Shown here piece after piece: positions 50,191 to 58,523 of a DNA stretch of 64,000 nt. Source of the stretch: Pontibacter fetidus (GTDB lineage Bacteria; Bacteroidota; Bacteroidia; Cytophagales; Hymenobacteraceae); assembly GCF_010119545.1 (NCBI RefSeq), contig NZ_JAAEAA010000016.1, positions 55,037 through 119,036 of the forward strand, written 5' to 3'. Under the pieces are notes generated by a model. That model did no database searches. It saw only the letters and a list, made by a program, of their open reading frames with translations, and was not told the DNA's origin. A program made the translations under genes and the position numbers. Positions within the stretch are counted from its first letter, which is position 1; each line of letters opens with the position of its first letter.

Positions 50191-50505
50191 ATGACTATGA
50201 AAACGAAGCTATCTATATTTAAAACAGGTGTGGCTGTGGCCTTTGCAGCTATGGTTGGGTTTGGCTGCGGCCAGCAGGACACGACCACCGAAGCCGAAAC
50301 TGATACCGGAACCGCCGATGCTATAGTTGCCGGAGACTCTTCAGCAGCTAACCTGAACAACCCACGTCCAGCACCAATCGGCGACACCTCGGTAAATGCC
50401 AACCAGGCCGACCAGTTCGGCGAAATGAACCCAAACCAGGACTCAGCGGCACGTGCCCTGCATGAGTTGGATAAACAAAAGGAACAGCAGAAACCAAAAC
50501 AGTAA
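50191..50505 (+). CDS. Small acidic lipoprotein (104 aa)
   Basis: An N-terminal hydrophobic segment ends in the lipobox-like VGFGC with Cys near residue 26, so the protein is probably a lipoprotein. An in-frame ATG at 50197 is equally possible as start. The mature part is acidic, Asn/Pro/Gln-rich and low in hydrophobics, probably disordered. No domain recognised. It follows the DUF5686 gene by 60 nt and may share its transcript; a terminator closes the unit at 50525. Confidence 0.6.
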   Translation: MTMKTKLSIFKTGVAVAFAAMVGFGCGQQDTTTEAETDTGTADAIVAGDSSAANLNNPRPAPIGDTSVNANQADQFGEMNPNQDSAARALHELDKQKEQQKPKQ

Positions 50506-50524
50506 CTATAGTTTACAACAAAGC

Positions 50525-50562
50525 AACAGCCTTGATGCAGTAAGTGTCAAGGCTGTTTTTTT
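50525..50562 (+). terminator. Intrinsic terminator after the small lipoprotein gene
   Basis: AACAGCCTTGA (50525-50535) pairs with TCAAGGCTGTTTT (from 50547) over 10-11 bp, followed by a run of T. Confidence 0.8.
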
Positions 50563-50574
50563 ATGGTCTTTACT

Positions 50575-51217
50575 TCTTTTGTCATTTCGACGCAAGGAGA
50601 AATCTATTTCAGCTTATAGTTGCAAGACCTGGCAGCGTGCGCAGCTCCTGCTAGCGTCAATTGGTATAGTTGAATTCCGCTGCAACTCGAACCAAGCTAT
50701 CCTTTCAAACTTCTTTCAATCCTGAGAGCTCTACTAACCTATAGTTTTATAGTTAGCTTTGGTGCCCTCACGGCCGGGAGGCCTCGTCTTCTAGCATCGC
50801 GCTGCTTTCGCTTCCTTTGCCCGTTACCTCGCAATGCCTGGCGGCACCGGAACCTCTCGAGGCGCTCAACCCAAAGACTGTGAAGTTTCTCATAGCTATA
50901 GTTCTTCTATAGTTTGAACTTGCTTGCTTCGAACTTTTTCTCGTGGCTATAATTCCGTAGGGACAGGTCGTGACCTGTCCGATCCGTGAACTGTAACTAT
51001 AGAACTATAAACCCAACTATAGCAACGGCAGAATAGTCCCCCTTTGAAGGGGGTAGGGGGATGATTAACGGCAACCGCAAAACGACATCTGTAACTATGG
51101 CTAAGGCAAAAAAGCTCCCCGCCTTAGATAAGGAGGGGTTAGGGGTGGTTGGACTCTCACAACTATAAAACTTTAGTAATCCAAAAGCTCCCTCTCCTGT
51201 TTTTGGGAGAGGTAAAC
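50575..51217. repeat. Gene-free region with composite repeat copy C
   Basis: This copy aligns with the stretches at 24.0 and 36.5 kb. It has TCATTTCGACGCAAGGAGAAATCT (50582-50605), the core at 50724-50890 (GGTGCCCTCACGGCCGGGAG, CATCGCGCTGCT, GGCGCTCAACCCAAAGACTG), the palindrome GGACAGGTCGTGACCTGTCC (50961-50980, one base from copy A), runs of CCCCCTTTGAAGGGGG, a GAGGGG-type element shared with copy A, and CTCCCTCTCC..GGGAGAGG at ~51189-51213. No gene is supported in it. Confidence 0.75.
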
Positions 51218-52168
51218 CTACTTAAGTATAGTTGCTGCCGAAGTGGGTGGTACAGGCATTCCGTCTCCAGTTTTTCTTCGTTTTTTCAGGTTCAGGTTAT
51301 AGATAATGACCGAAATAAAGATTAACACATAAGCCATTACTTTTACCGGCGTGGTCTCTTCGTTAAAGTATACAAAGGCTATCACAAAGTTCATGATCGG
51401 GTTAATGTACATCAGGATGCCAATGGTGCCGGAGGTAAGCTCTTTCAACGCATAAAGGTTCAGGAACAGCGGCAGCACGGTAAACAACGCGCTCAGGATG
51501 CTCACGTTCAGGAAAAAGTGGCCATCTAAAACTATAGTTGAGTCGCCTTTAAAGAAACTATAGAAAGGACCAATGAATACAAAAGCCAGCAACAGCTGCA
51601 ATGTAAGCAACACGATCTTATCATAAGCACGCAAAATGCGCTGGGTTATCAGGTAAAAGGCATAGCTCATCGCAATCAGCAAACTAAACAATAAACTGGT
51701 AAGCTCACCTGTCCCGATCAGTATACAACTAATGATGCTAAGCCCGATGGCCAGCCATTGGTTTGTTCGCAGTTCTTCGTTCAATAATAAAAAGCCCAGC
51801 ACAGCCGTGAGTATAGGGCAGAGCAAATACGAGAAAGAACCTGTCTGGATGTTGATGTGGTTGATGACGTAAATGAACGTAAGCCAGTTTAGGGTTAGCA
51901 GTATACCGCCCAGCAAAGTGTAAACTATAAACTGGCGCTTTGCGTTAGCAGCCCCTTCGGTTACCTGGCTGTATGTCTGGCGTATAGTGTCTCTTCTGAA
52001 AAAAAGCGATATAATAAGCAGCAAGCTAACTGATAAGGCAACCCGGAAGTATAAGATCTGCCCGCTGGGGTATGCGGCCAGCGCTTTAAGCGGAAAAGGT
52101 ATAAATCCCCAGATAACAAAAGCCGCAATGCCAGCCCCGTAAAAGGGATTTGCTTTAAGTAATTTCAT
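51218..52168 (-). CDS. EamA-family transporter, RarD-type
   Basis: The 316-residue ten-helix protein has the RarD subgroup start: GAGIAAFVIWGFIPFPLKALAAYPSGQILYFRVALSVSLLLIISL, with LNWLTFIYVINHINIQTGSFSYLLCPILTAVLGFLLLNEEL in the middle. RarD was named for chloramphenicol sensitivity but its substrate is not known. The second EamA in the window, unlinked to the first. Confidence 0.86.
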   Translation of the reverse strand: MKLLKANPFYGAGIAAFVIWGFIPFPLKALAAYPSGQILYFRVALSVSLLLIISLFFRRDTIRQTYSQVTEGAANAKRQFIVYTLLGGILLTLNWLTFIYVINHINIQTGSFSYLLCPILTAVLGFLLLNEELRTNQWLAIGLSIISCILIGTGELTSLLFSLLIAMSYAFYLITQRILRAYDKIVLLTLQLLLAFVFIGPFYSFFKGDSTIVLDGHFFLNVSILSALFTVLPLFLNLYALKELTSGTIGILMYINPIMNFVIAFVYFNEETTPVKVMAYVLIFISVIIYNLNLKKRRKTGDGMPVPPTSAATILK

Positions 52169-52386
52169 GGTAAGTATAAAAAAGGCTACAAAGGTAGTTA
52201 ATTGCTTTTTGTTAAATAGCTGCTTTAACCGCAGATTGATGAGGATTAAATTGATTAGATCTGATCATTCATCCTGAAGCTCATTTACCGTTTTAATATT
52301 AAATCATACTAATCTCAGCTATCATCTTTAATCCGTGGTTCAGACAATTTCTTTAACTTTCCGATCTTAAACTTTTACTCGCGCTT

Positions 52387-54855
52387 ATGCTTACTTTTCA
52401 GAAACTTGCTTCTGTTACCCACGGAGATGTGCTGCAGTTTGTGCAGCAGCATCCTGTTATACATCTGCTAACTGATAGTCGCAAACTGTCGCAGCCGGCG
52501 GGTACGGTGTTTTTTGCTGTAACGGGTAAGTATAACGATGGGCATAACTACCTGGCAGCGCTTTACAAGCAGGGCGTAAGGCAGTTTATAGTTGAGAAAG
52601 CACAGGACAGGCGAGGCTTTGACTATAGTAAACTATACCCCGAGGCAAACCTGTTACTGGTTAAAGATAGCCTGCTGGCCCTGCAGCAACTGGCCGCCTG
52701 GCACCGGGCACAATTTAAAATTCCGGTAATTGGCATAACTGGCAGTAACGGCAAAACTATAGTTAAAGAGTGGCTGGCCCAATTACTTAGCCCCGATGAG
52801 TTGGTCGTAAAAAGTCCGCGCAGTTATAACTCGCAGTTGGGTGTTCCGCTCTCGGTGTGGCAGCTAAACAGTAACCATACGCTGGGTATTTTCGAGGCCG
52901 GTATTTCTTTGCCCGGCGAAATGGAAAAACTACAGCCCATCATTCAGCCAACTATAGGCATTTTTACCAACATCGGTACCGCTCACGACGAAGGCTTTAC
53001 CTCGCGACAGCAAAAAGTGCAGGAAAAGCTGAAACTGTTTAAAGATGCAGATGTACTTATTTACTGCACCGATTACGAGCTGCTGCACGAGCAGGTCCGG
53101 AAGCAAAAGATAAAATCCTTTACCTGGAGCCGCCACCAGGAGGCCGATATAACGATAACAGCCACTACCACAGCCGGCCATAAAACGATAGTGGTGTATA
53201 CGTACCGCGGCGAAAAGCAACGCCTGGCCTTACCTTTTACCGACGAAGCATCCGTAGAAAACGCCCTGCACTGCCTGGCTGTGTTGCTATACCGCGAAGT
53301 TCCTTTCGCCGAGATACAAGACCGCTTAGACAAACTGCACCCGGTTGCCATGCGATTGGAGATGAAAGAAGCTATAAATGGTTGCTACCTGATAGACGAT
53401 ACCTATAACAATGACCTGGCGGGTCTGGCAATTGCCCTTGACTTACTGGCCAACCAACCGCAGCGCGGCAAACGCACCATTATCCTTTCTGATCTCCTGG
53501 AATCCGGTTTGTCTGAAGATGCGCTCTATAGCCAGGTGGCTTTGCTGATCAGTAACCGCGATGTAGATAAGGTAATAGGTATTGGGCCAACTATAAGCCA
53601 GCATCAGTTAGAGTTTTCGGGAATAGCCGAGTTTTATCATAACACTGCCGATTTTCTGGAACAGTTTAACCCCGATGATTTCCGGAACGAGCTAATATTG
53701 GTAAAAGGTGCCCGCGTGTTCGAGTTTGAGCGTATTGTGCATGCGTTTCAGCAGAAAGTACACGGCACAGTGCTGGAAGTAAACCTGGATGCGCTGGTGC
53801 ATAACCTGAATTTTTACCGCTCTAAGCTGGCTCCGGATACCAAACTGATGGTAATGGTAAAAGCTTTTGCGTATGGCAGCGGCAGTTTCGAGGTAGCCAA
53901 TTTGCTGCAGTTCCATAGGGTTGATTACCTGGCCGTAGCCTATGCCGATGAAGGTGTAATGCTGCGCGAAAACGGAATTACGTTGCCAGTCATGGTCATG
54001 AACCCATCGCCGGACAGCTTTGCCAAACTACGCCAGCATAACCTGGAGCCTGAAATTTACTCGCTGGAGTTATTGCAGCAGTATATAAAAGATTTGCCGG
54101 ATACTACCACACGCCACCGCATCCACCTGAAACTGGATACCGGCATGCACCGCCTCGGATTTACCCCCGAAGATTTTGACGCACTTTTTCCGTTGCTGCA
54201 GCAGCATCCTCAAATTCAGGTTGTAAGCACTTTTACCCACCTGGCCGGTGCCGACGAAGCCCTGCATAACGACTTTTCCCAGCTACAGATCAGTAATTTC
54301 AGAACGATGGCTGAAGAGGTGGAAACGAGGTTAAACTATAAAGTTATCAAGCATGTGCTTAATTCAGCTGGTATTGTTCGGTTCCCCGAACATCAACTGG
54401 ATATGGTTAGGCTGGGCATTGGTTTGTATGGCGTAGAGGCAACGGGCTCGGAGCAGGAAGCGCTTAAACCGGCAAGTACACTTAAAACTACCGTGTCGCA
54501 GGTTAAAACTATAGTTAAAGGAGAGACCGTAGGCTATAGTCGTAAAGGCATTGCCGACGAAGATAAAACCATCGCAACTATAGCCATTGGCTACGCCGAC
54601 GGCTACGACCGACGTTTCAGCAATGGGGCAGGGCAGGTCATCATTAACGGAAAGCGCTGCCCGATTATCGGTAACGTATGCATGGATATGTGTATGGTTG
54701 ATGTTACCGGGCTGCAGGTAAAAGCCGGCGATGAAGCTATTGTTTTCGGCCCGAAACTCACCCTCACCGATATGGCTACCCGTATCGGCACCATTCCTTA
54801 CGAATTGCTCACCAATGTAAGTTCGCGCGTAAAACGCATCTTCTTTTCGGAGTAG
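52387..54855 (+). CDS. murF-alr: Bifunctional MurF (UDP-MurNAc-tripeptide:D-Ala-D-Ala ligase) / alanine racemase fusion
   Basis: The 822-residue protein fuses two cell-wall enzymes. Residues 1-~455 are MurF, with the ATP loop GITGSNGKT (GSNGKT at 119-124), SYNSQLGVPLS and DDTYNNDLAGL. Residues ~460-822 are alanine racemase: K492 in VKAFAYGSG binds PLP and Y717 in VGYSRKG is the second catalytic base. Their spacing of 225 matches the family. RLGIGLYGV and ICMDMCMVDVT are further signatures. The fusion couples D-Ala formation and D-Ala-D-Ala addition. It is a known Bacteroidota arrangement. Both catalytic halves look intact. Confidence 0.95.
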   Translation: MLTFQKLASVTHGDVLQFVQQHPVIHLLTDSRKLSQPAGTVFFAVTGKYNDGHNYLAALYKQGVRQFIVEKAQDRRGFDYSKLYPEANLLLVKDSLLALQQLAAWHRAQFKIPVIGITGSNGKTIVKEWLAQLLSPDELVVKSPRSYNSQLGVPLSVWQLNSNHTLGIFEAGISLPGEMEKLQPIIQPTIGIFTNIGTAHDEGFTSRQQKVQEKLKLFKDADVLIYCTDYELLHEQVRKQKIKSFTWSRHQEADITITATTTAGHKTIVVYTYRGEKQRLALPFTDEASVENALHCLAVLLYREVPFAEIQDRLDKLHPVAMRLEMKEAINGCYLIDDTYNNDLAGLAIALDLLANQPQRGKRTIILSDLLESGLSEDALYSQVALLISNRDVDKVIGIGPTISQHQLEFSGIAEFYHNTADFLEQFNPDDFRNELILVKGARVFEFERIVHAFQQKVHGTVLEVNLDALVHNLNFYRSKLAPDTKLMVMVKAFAYGSGSFEVANLLQFHRVDYLAVAYADEGVMLRENGITLPVMVMNPSPDSFAKLRQHNLEPEIYSLELLQQYIKDLPDTTTRHRIHLKLDTGMHRLGFTPEDFDALFPLLQQHPQIQVVSTFTHLAGADEALHNDFSQLQISNFRTMAEEVETRLNYKVIKHVLNSAGIVRFPEHQLDMVRLGIGLYGVEATGSEQEALKPASTLKTTVSQVKTIVKGETVGYSRKGIADEDKTIATIAIGYADGYDRRFSNGAGQVIINGKRCPIIGNVCMDMCMVDVTGLQVKAGDEAIVFGPKLTLTDMATRIGTIPYELLTNVSSRVKRIFFSE

Positions 54856-55329
54856 GTTTAATTGTTGAAGGCTGAAGGTTAAATCTTCTTCCCGATAGGG
54901 GACCGCATTAATCTATAGTTTTTTGAGAATCTATAGTTTTTTGAGCCTGTTTAGAGTTTTCTGTAGTAGGATGCAGGGTGCCCTTGCTGCGTGTTTTCAC
55001 CAGCAAGAACATGCCTGTGAAAATATAGCTGTTGGTGAAAATACCAACAACGGCCGGTTTTGACACTATCTTCCAAATGACTAAACAGCTTCTTTATGTA
55101 AAATCTATAGTTTTATAATACCGCTGGTATTTAAATCCCTAAATCCTGAAAATCCTGATTCAGACAATTAACAATTAACCATCAATAATTAGCAATTAGC
55201 AACCAGCAATCTATCAATTCAACCATTTAGCTAGCAACCCTCAACCATTTAGGTAAAACTTTTGCTTTAAAGATGAACACCTTGTAACTTGCGGTTGTTT
55301 ATAAACAGTCTAAATAAAAACAGCTTACG
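54856..55329. other. Gap between murF-alr and feoA with tandem and short dispersed repeats
   Basis: No gene is seen. AATCTATAGTTTTTTGAG occurs twice in tandem (54910-54927, 54928-54945). AAATCCTGAAAATCCTGATTCAGACAATT lies at ~55140-55168 and is followed by an AT-rich stretch with ATTAGCAATTAGCAA-type micro-repeats. No clear feoA promoter or Fur-like site was identified. Confidence 0.6.
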
Positions 55330-55578
55330 GTGCAGAAAAGGGTAGAAGAGCATAACGACAAAAAAAGTGTACGCGACCTAAAGATAGGGGAGTACGGAAC
55401 AATTTGCTGCCTGAAAGATCCGGAAATGGGTTTAAAGCTTCTGGAGATGGGTTGTTTGCCAGGCACACAGGTAAAACTGAACAGCCGCGCCCCGCTCGGA
55501 GACCCGATTACCATTATCGTGAACGACTATACCCTTTCACTGCGCCTCGACGAAGCTGAAACTATAATGCTGAAATAG
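55330..55578 (+). CDS. feoA: Ferrous iron transport protein FeoA
   Basis: The 82-residue protein is an SH3-like FeoA domain: VRDLKIGEYGTICCLKDPEMGLKLLEMGCLPGTQVKLNSRAPLGDPITIIVNDYTLSLRLDEAETIML. It regulates the FeoB transporter. The start is GTG at 55330. feoB starts 11 nt after the stop. The start of the family (KIGEYGTI) begins near residue 18, so the first ~15 residues may be extra and a later start is possible. Confidence 0.92.
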   Translation: MQKRVEEHNDKKSVRDLKIGEYGTICCLKDPEMGLKLLEMGCLPGTQVKLNSRAPLGDPITIIVNDYTLSLRLDEAETIMLK

Positions 55579-55589
55579 CAACCTTTTAC

Positions 55590-57743
55590 ATGACTGTAGT
55601 AACCCAACCTGAGATAGTGGAGAACCCACCCGTTGCAGCTGGCAACCCTGTGGCCCGGGTGGCCCTTGTTGGTAACCCAAACTCAGGTAAAACATCCTTA
55701 TTTAACCAGCTTACCGGCCTCAACCAAAAAGTAGGCAATTTCCCGGGTGTTACCGTTGATAAGAAAACCGGTGTCTGCCAGCTTAGTGCCACCCAAAAAG
55801 TGCAGATCATCGATTTGCCGGGTACCTATAGTTTGTACCCTAAGTCGCTGGATGAGCGCGTGATCATCGACCTGCTCTACGACCCGGCCTCGCAGCATTA
55901 CCCCGACCTTGTTATAGTTACCGCAGACGCCTCGAACCTGAAGCGTAACCTGCTGCTGTTTACCCAACTCGCCGACCTTAAAATACCAGCTATACTTGCC
56001 CTTAACATGGTAGATGTAGCCGAAAAAGAAGGCGTGAAGATTGACGTACCGGCGCTGCACAAAGGTCTGGGCGTGCCGGTTATTCCCATGAATGCCCGCA
56101 AAGGGATAGGTATAGCTGCCCTAAAGATTTTGATGTCGCAGCAGCTGGAGGCAACCCCGGTGCAGTTTTATACCTTGCCACAGGAGCTGAGACCGCTTAC
56201 CGATACTATAAAAGCGCGCTTCGGCCTTAACACCGATTACCTGGCCCTGCATTACGCGCACCAGTACAGAAGCCTTAAGTTTTTAACTGCCGAAGAAGCC
56301 GATTGGATCGAAGCGCTTGTACAAACCCATGAGTTTAAATCTAATGTAGCCCAGGCCGATGAAACGATAGCCCGCTACACGTATATAAATGAGTTGCTAC
56401 TGGATGTGGTGCGCGTAGAGCGCGTGGAGAAAGACGAGAAGTTCAGCAACCGCCTCGACCAGATCCTGACGCACAAAGTTTTTGGCTACCTTATTTTCCT
56501 GGCTATACTTTTCCTGGTGTTTCAGGCAATCTTCACCTGGGCCAGCTATCCCATGGATTTAATAGACCAGGGGTTTGCCAGCCTTAACGGTTTGATACAG
56601 GATAACTTTAACGGGCCTCTGGTAAACCTGCTTACCGAAGGTATTATTGCCGGGTTAGGTGGTGTGCTGGTGTTTGTGCCGCAAATTGCGATACTTTTTG
56701 CCTTTATAGCTATACTTGAAGAAACCGGCTACATGGCTCGCGTTACGTTTATGATGGATAAGATCATGCGTAAGTTCGGGCTAAATGGCAAAAGTGTGGT
56801 TCCGCTTATTTCCGGGGTGGCCTGTGCTGTTCCGGCGGTTATGTCGGCCCGCACTATAGAGAACTGGAAAGACAGGATGATTACCATCTTTGTGACACCG
56901 CTTATGAGTTGCTCGGCCCGTATCCCGGTTTACACGGTGCTTATTGCGCTGGTAGTGCCCGAGAAATATTACTTTGGCTTCCTTAACCTGCAAGGTATCG
57001 TTCTGATGGGCTTATACCTGATCGGTTTCCTGGCTGCCATTTTCTCTGCCCTATTATTAAAGGTGTTGCTGAAAGCCCGCGAGCGCAGCTACTTTATAAT
57101 GGAGTTTCCGGTGTATAAAATGCCCCGCTGGAAAAACGTAGGTATAACTATAGTTGAGAAATCGAAAGCATTTGTGTTTGAAGCCGGTAAAGTAATTGTA
57201 GCCATTTCGGTTATACTCTGGGTGCTGGCATCTTATGGCCCTGGCAACAGTTTTGAGAAAGCCGAACAAAAAGCTATAGTTGAAGCAAAGCAGCAAAACC
57301 TTTCCCAAACCGAGTTAGACAATTTGATCAGCTCGCATCAGTTGGAGTCTTCTTATGCCGGTGTTATTGGCCGAACGATAGAGCCTGTAATTGCCCCGCT
57401 GGGTTACAACTGGAAAATAGGCATTGCCCTGCTTACATCGTTTGCTGCCCGCGAGGTGTTTGTGGGTACTATGTCTACCATCTATAGTATAGGCGAAGAA
57501 GAAAACGTAAGTACTATAAAGAATAAGCTGATGATGGAGAAGGACAAAGATGGAAACCCGTACTTTACGCCGGCCCGCTCCTTCTCGCTCATGATCTTTT
57601 ACCTGTTTGCAATGCAGTGTGTAAGTACGCTGGCTGTAGTTCGCCGCGAAACCAAAAGCTGGATGTGGCCATTGGCACAGCTTATTTATATGAGTGGCCT
57701 GGCATACGTTATGGCTTTTATAACCTACCAGCTACTGAGCTAA
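55590..57743 (+). CDS. feoB: Ferrous iron transporter FeoB (GTPase-membrane protein)
   Basis: FeoB imports Fe(II) across the inner membrane. The 717-residue protein has an N-terminal G domain with G1 GNPNSGKTS (~28-36), G2 FPGVTVDKKTG, G3 DLPGTYS and G4 LNMVD. The membrane part is formed by Gate domains and the core SGVACAVPAVMSARTIENWKDRM, carrying the conserved Cys/Arg region, with a final GGG-like ARE.VFVGTMSTIYSIG segment. It is translated with feoA (11-nt gap). A terminator-like hairpin follows at 57769. Confidence 0.96.
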   Translation: MTVVTQPEIVENPPVAAGNPVARVALVGNPNSGKTSLFNQLTGLNQKVGNFPGVTVDKKTGVCQLSATQKVQIIDLPGTYSLYPKSLDERVIIDLLYDPASQHYPDLVIVTADASNLKRNLLLFTQLADLKIPAILALNMVDVAEKEGVKIDVPALHKGLGVPVIPMNARKGIGIAALKILMSQQLEATPVQFYTLPQELRPLTDTIKARFGLNTDYLALHYAHQYRSLKFLTAEEADWIEALVQTHEFKSNVAQADETIARYTYINELLLDVVRVERVEKDEKFSNRLDQILTHKVFGYLIFLAILFLVFQAIFTWASYPMDLIDQGFASLNGLIQDNFNGPLVNLLTEGIIAGLGGVLVFVPQIAILFAFIAILEETGYMARVTFMMDKIMRKFGLNGKSVVPLISGVACAVPAVMSARTIENWKDRMITIFVTPLMSCSARIPVYTVLIALVVPEKYYFGFLNLQGIVLMGLYLIGFLAAIFSALLLKVLLKARERSYFIMEFPVYKMPRWKNVGITIVEKSKAFVFEAGKVIVAISVILWVLASYGPGNSFEKAEQKAIVEAKQQNLSQTELDNLISSHQLESSYAGVIGRTIEPVIAPLGYNWKIGIALLTSFAAREVFVGTMSTIYSIGEEENVSTIKNKLMMEKDKDGNPYFTPARSFSLMIFYLFAMQCVSTLAVVRRETKSWMWPLAQLIYMSGLAYVMAFITYQLLS

Positions 57744-57768
57744 ACACTTAAATCCTCCCCTCTTATTC

Positions 57769-57818
57769 AATCCTGAGCTTTTCATCATAACAATTTCTGG
57801 AAGGCTCAGGATTTTTAG
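57769..57818 (+). terminator. Terminator of feoAB
   Basis: AATCCTGAGC and GCTCAGGATT (57769-57778, 57804-57813) pair over 10 bp around a 25-nt loop, followed by a T run. It is 26 nt past the feoB stop. Confidence 0.7.
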
Positions 57819-58523
57819 TTTTCCTGACCAAGCTGACCGCAACACCACGTAAACGATTGATTGTTATTCGTATACCAACCTGTCAGCCGTTTAGCTTACA
57901 TAAATTTTACTCCATTTCTAGAAGATATCAACTATAGAAATGCCCTTCAGCGTTTAAATTTCGGCTTATATAGTAAACATTATGTAATATTATACGTTAA
58001 ATTCGATTGTTTCTTCAAAATATTATATTTGTAATGTGTGTATTTCAGGGCCTTATTGCGCTGCTTAAGGATAGGGAAATGCATAAAAAGCAAATAAATG
58101 TGTATTAAATATTTGTTATAAAAGGTATTAATGCTTATTATTGAAGTATCTCTCACCTTAAAACTTAGTTAATCTATGGAGCACCCTTTACTCACTATTA
58201 CACTTACAACTACTGCATCACCATTCTCATAAAGAATAGCTTGCTTAAAATAAAAGTGCGTAACACGCTAACTATAAGCAAACTATGCAATGGTGGTTAC
58301 TTCGTTTCGGCCATGTTCCGAAAGGCGCTACTACAATCAGTCAGAGTTTAAGTTTAGTTGCAACTCCTGAGCAATGCTGTTATTACCAGCTGTTTTCTTC
58401 GGGTTTACCGGGGGCGTAACAGGAGGTTTGTTTGCCTTAACCGGCAGTCGTGTTTGGATATTTTTATTTGAAATATTGCCTTATTACCAACTTTAACTTT
58501 TTTCTTATCTAAAACTAAAGCAA
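57819..58523. other. Long upstream region of susC
   Basis: About 700 nt without a supported gene, AT-rich near 57960-58150. TATATTTG at 58024-58031 fits a plus-strand -7 element, with ATTG 14 nt upstream, a short spacing; a 490-nt leader would result. No TonB-system sensor (anti-sigma/sigma) gene is adjacent. A 44-codon frame at 58284-58418 has no family features. Confidence 0.5.

Noticed and set aside
55330..55345. Shorter FeoA start
   Set aside because: No in-frame ATG was found close to the family start, so the GTG at 55330 was kept with a note.
58284..58418. A 44-codon frame in the susC leader
   Set aside because: No signal, no recognised motif, and no sign of coding composition; kept only as a note for the leader.
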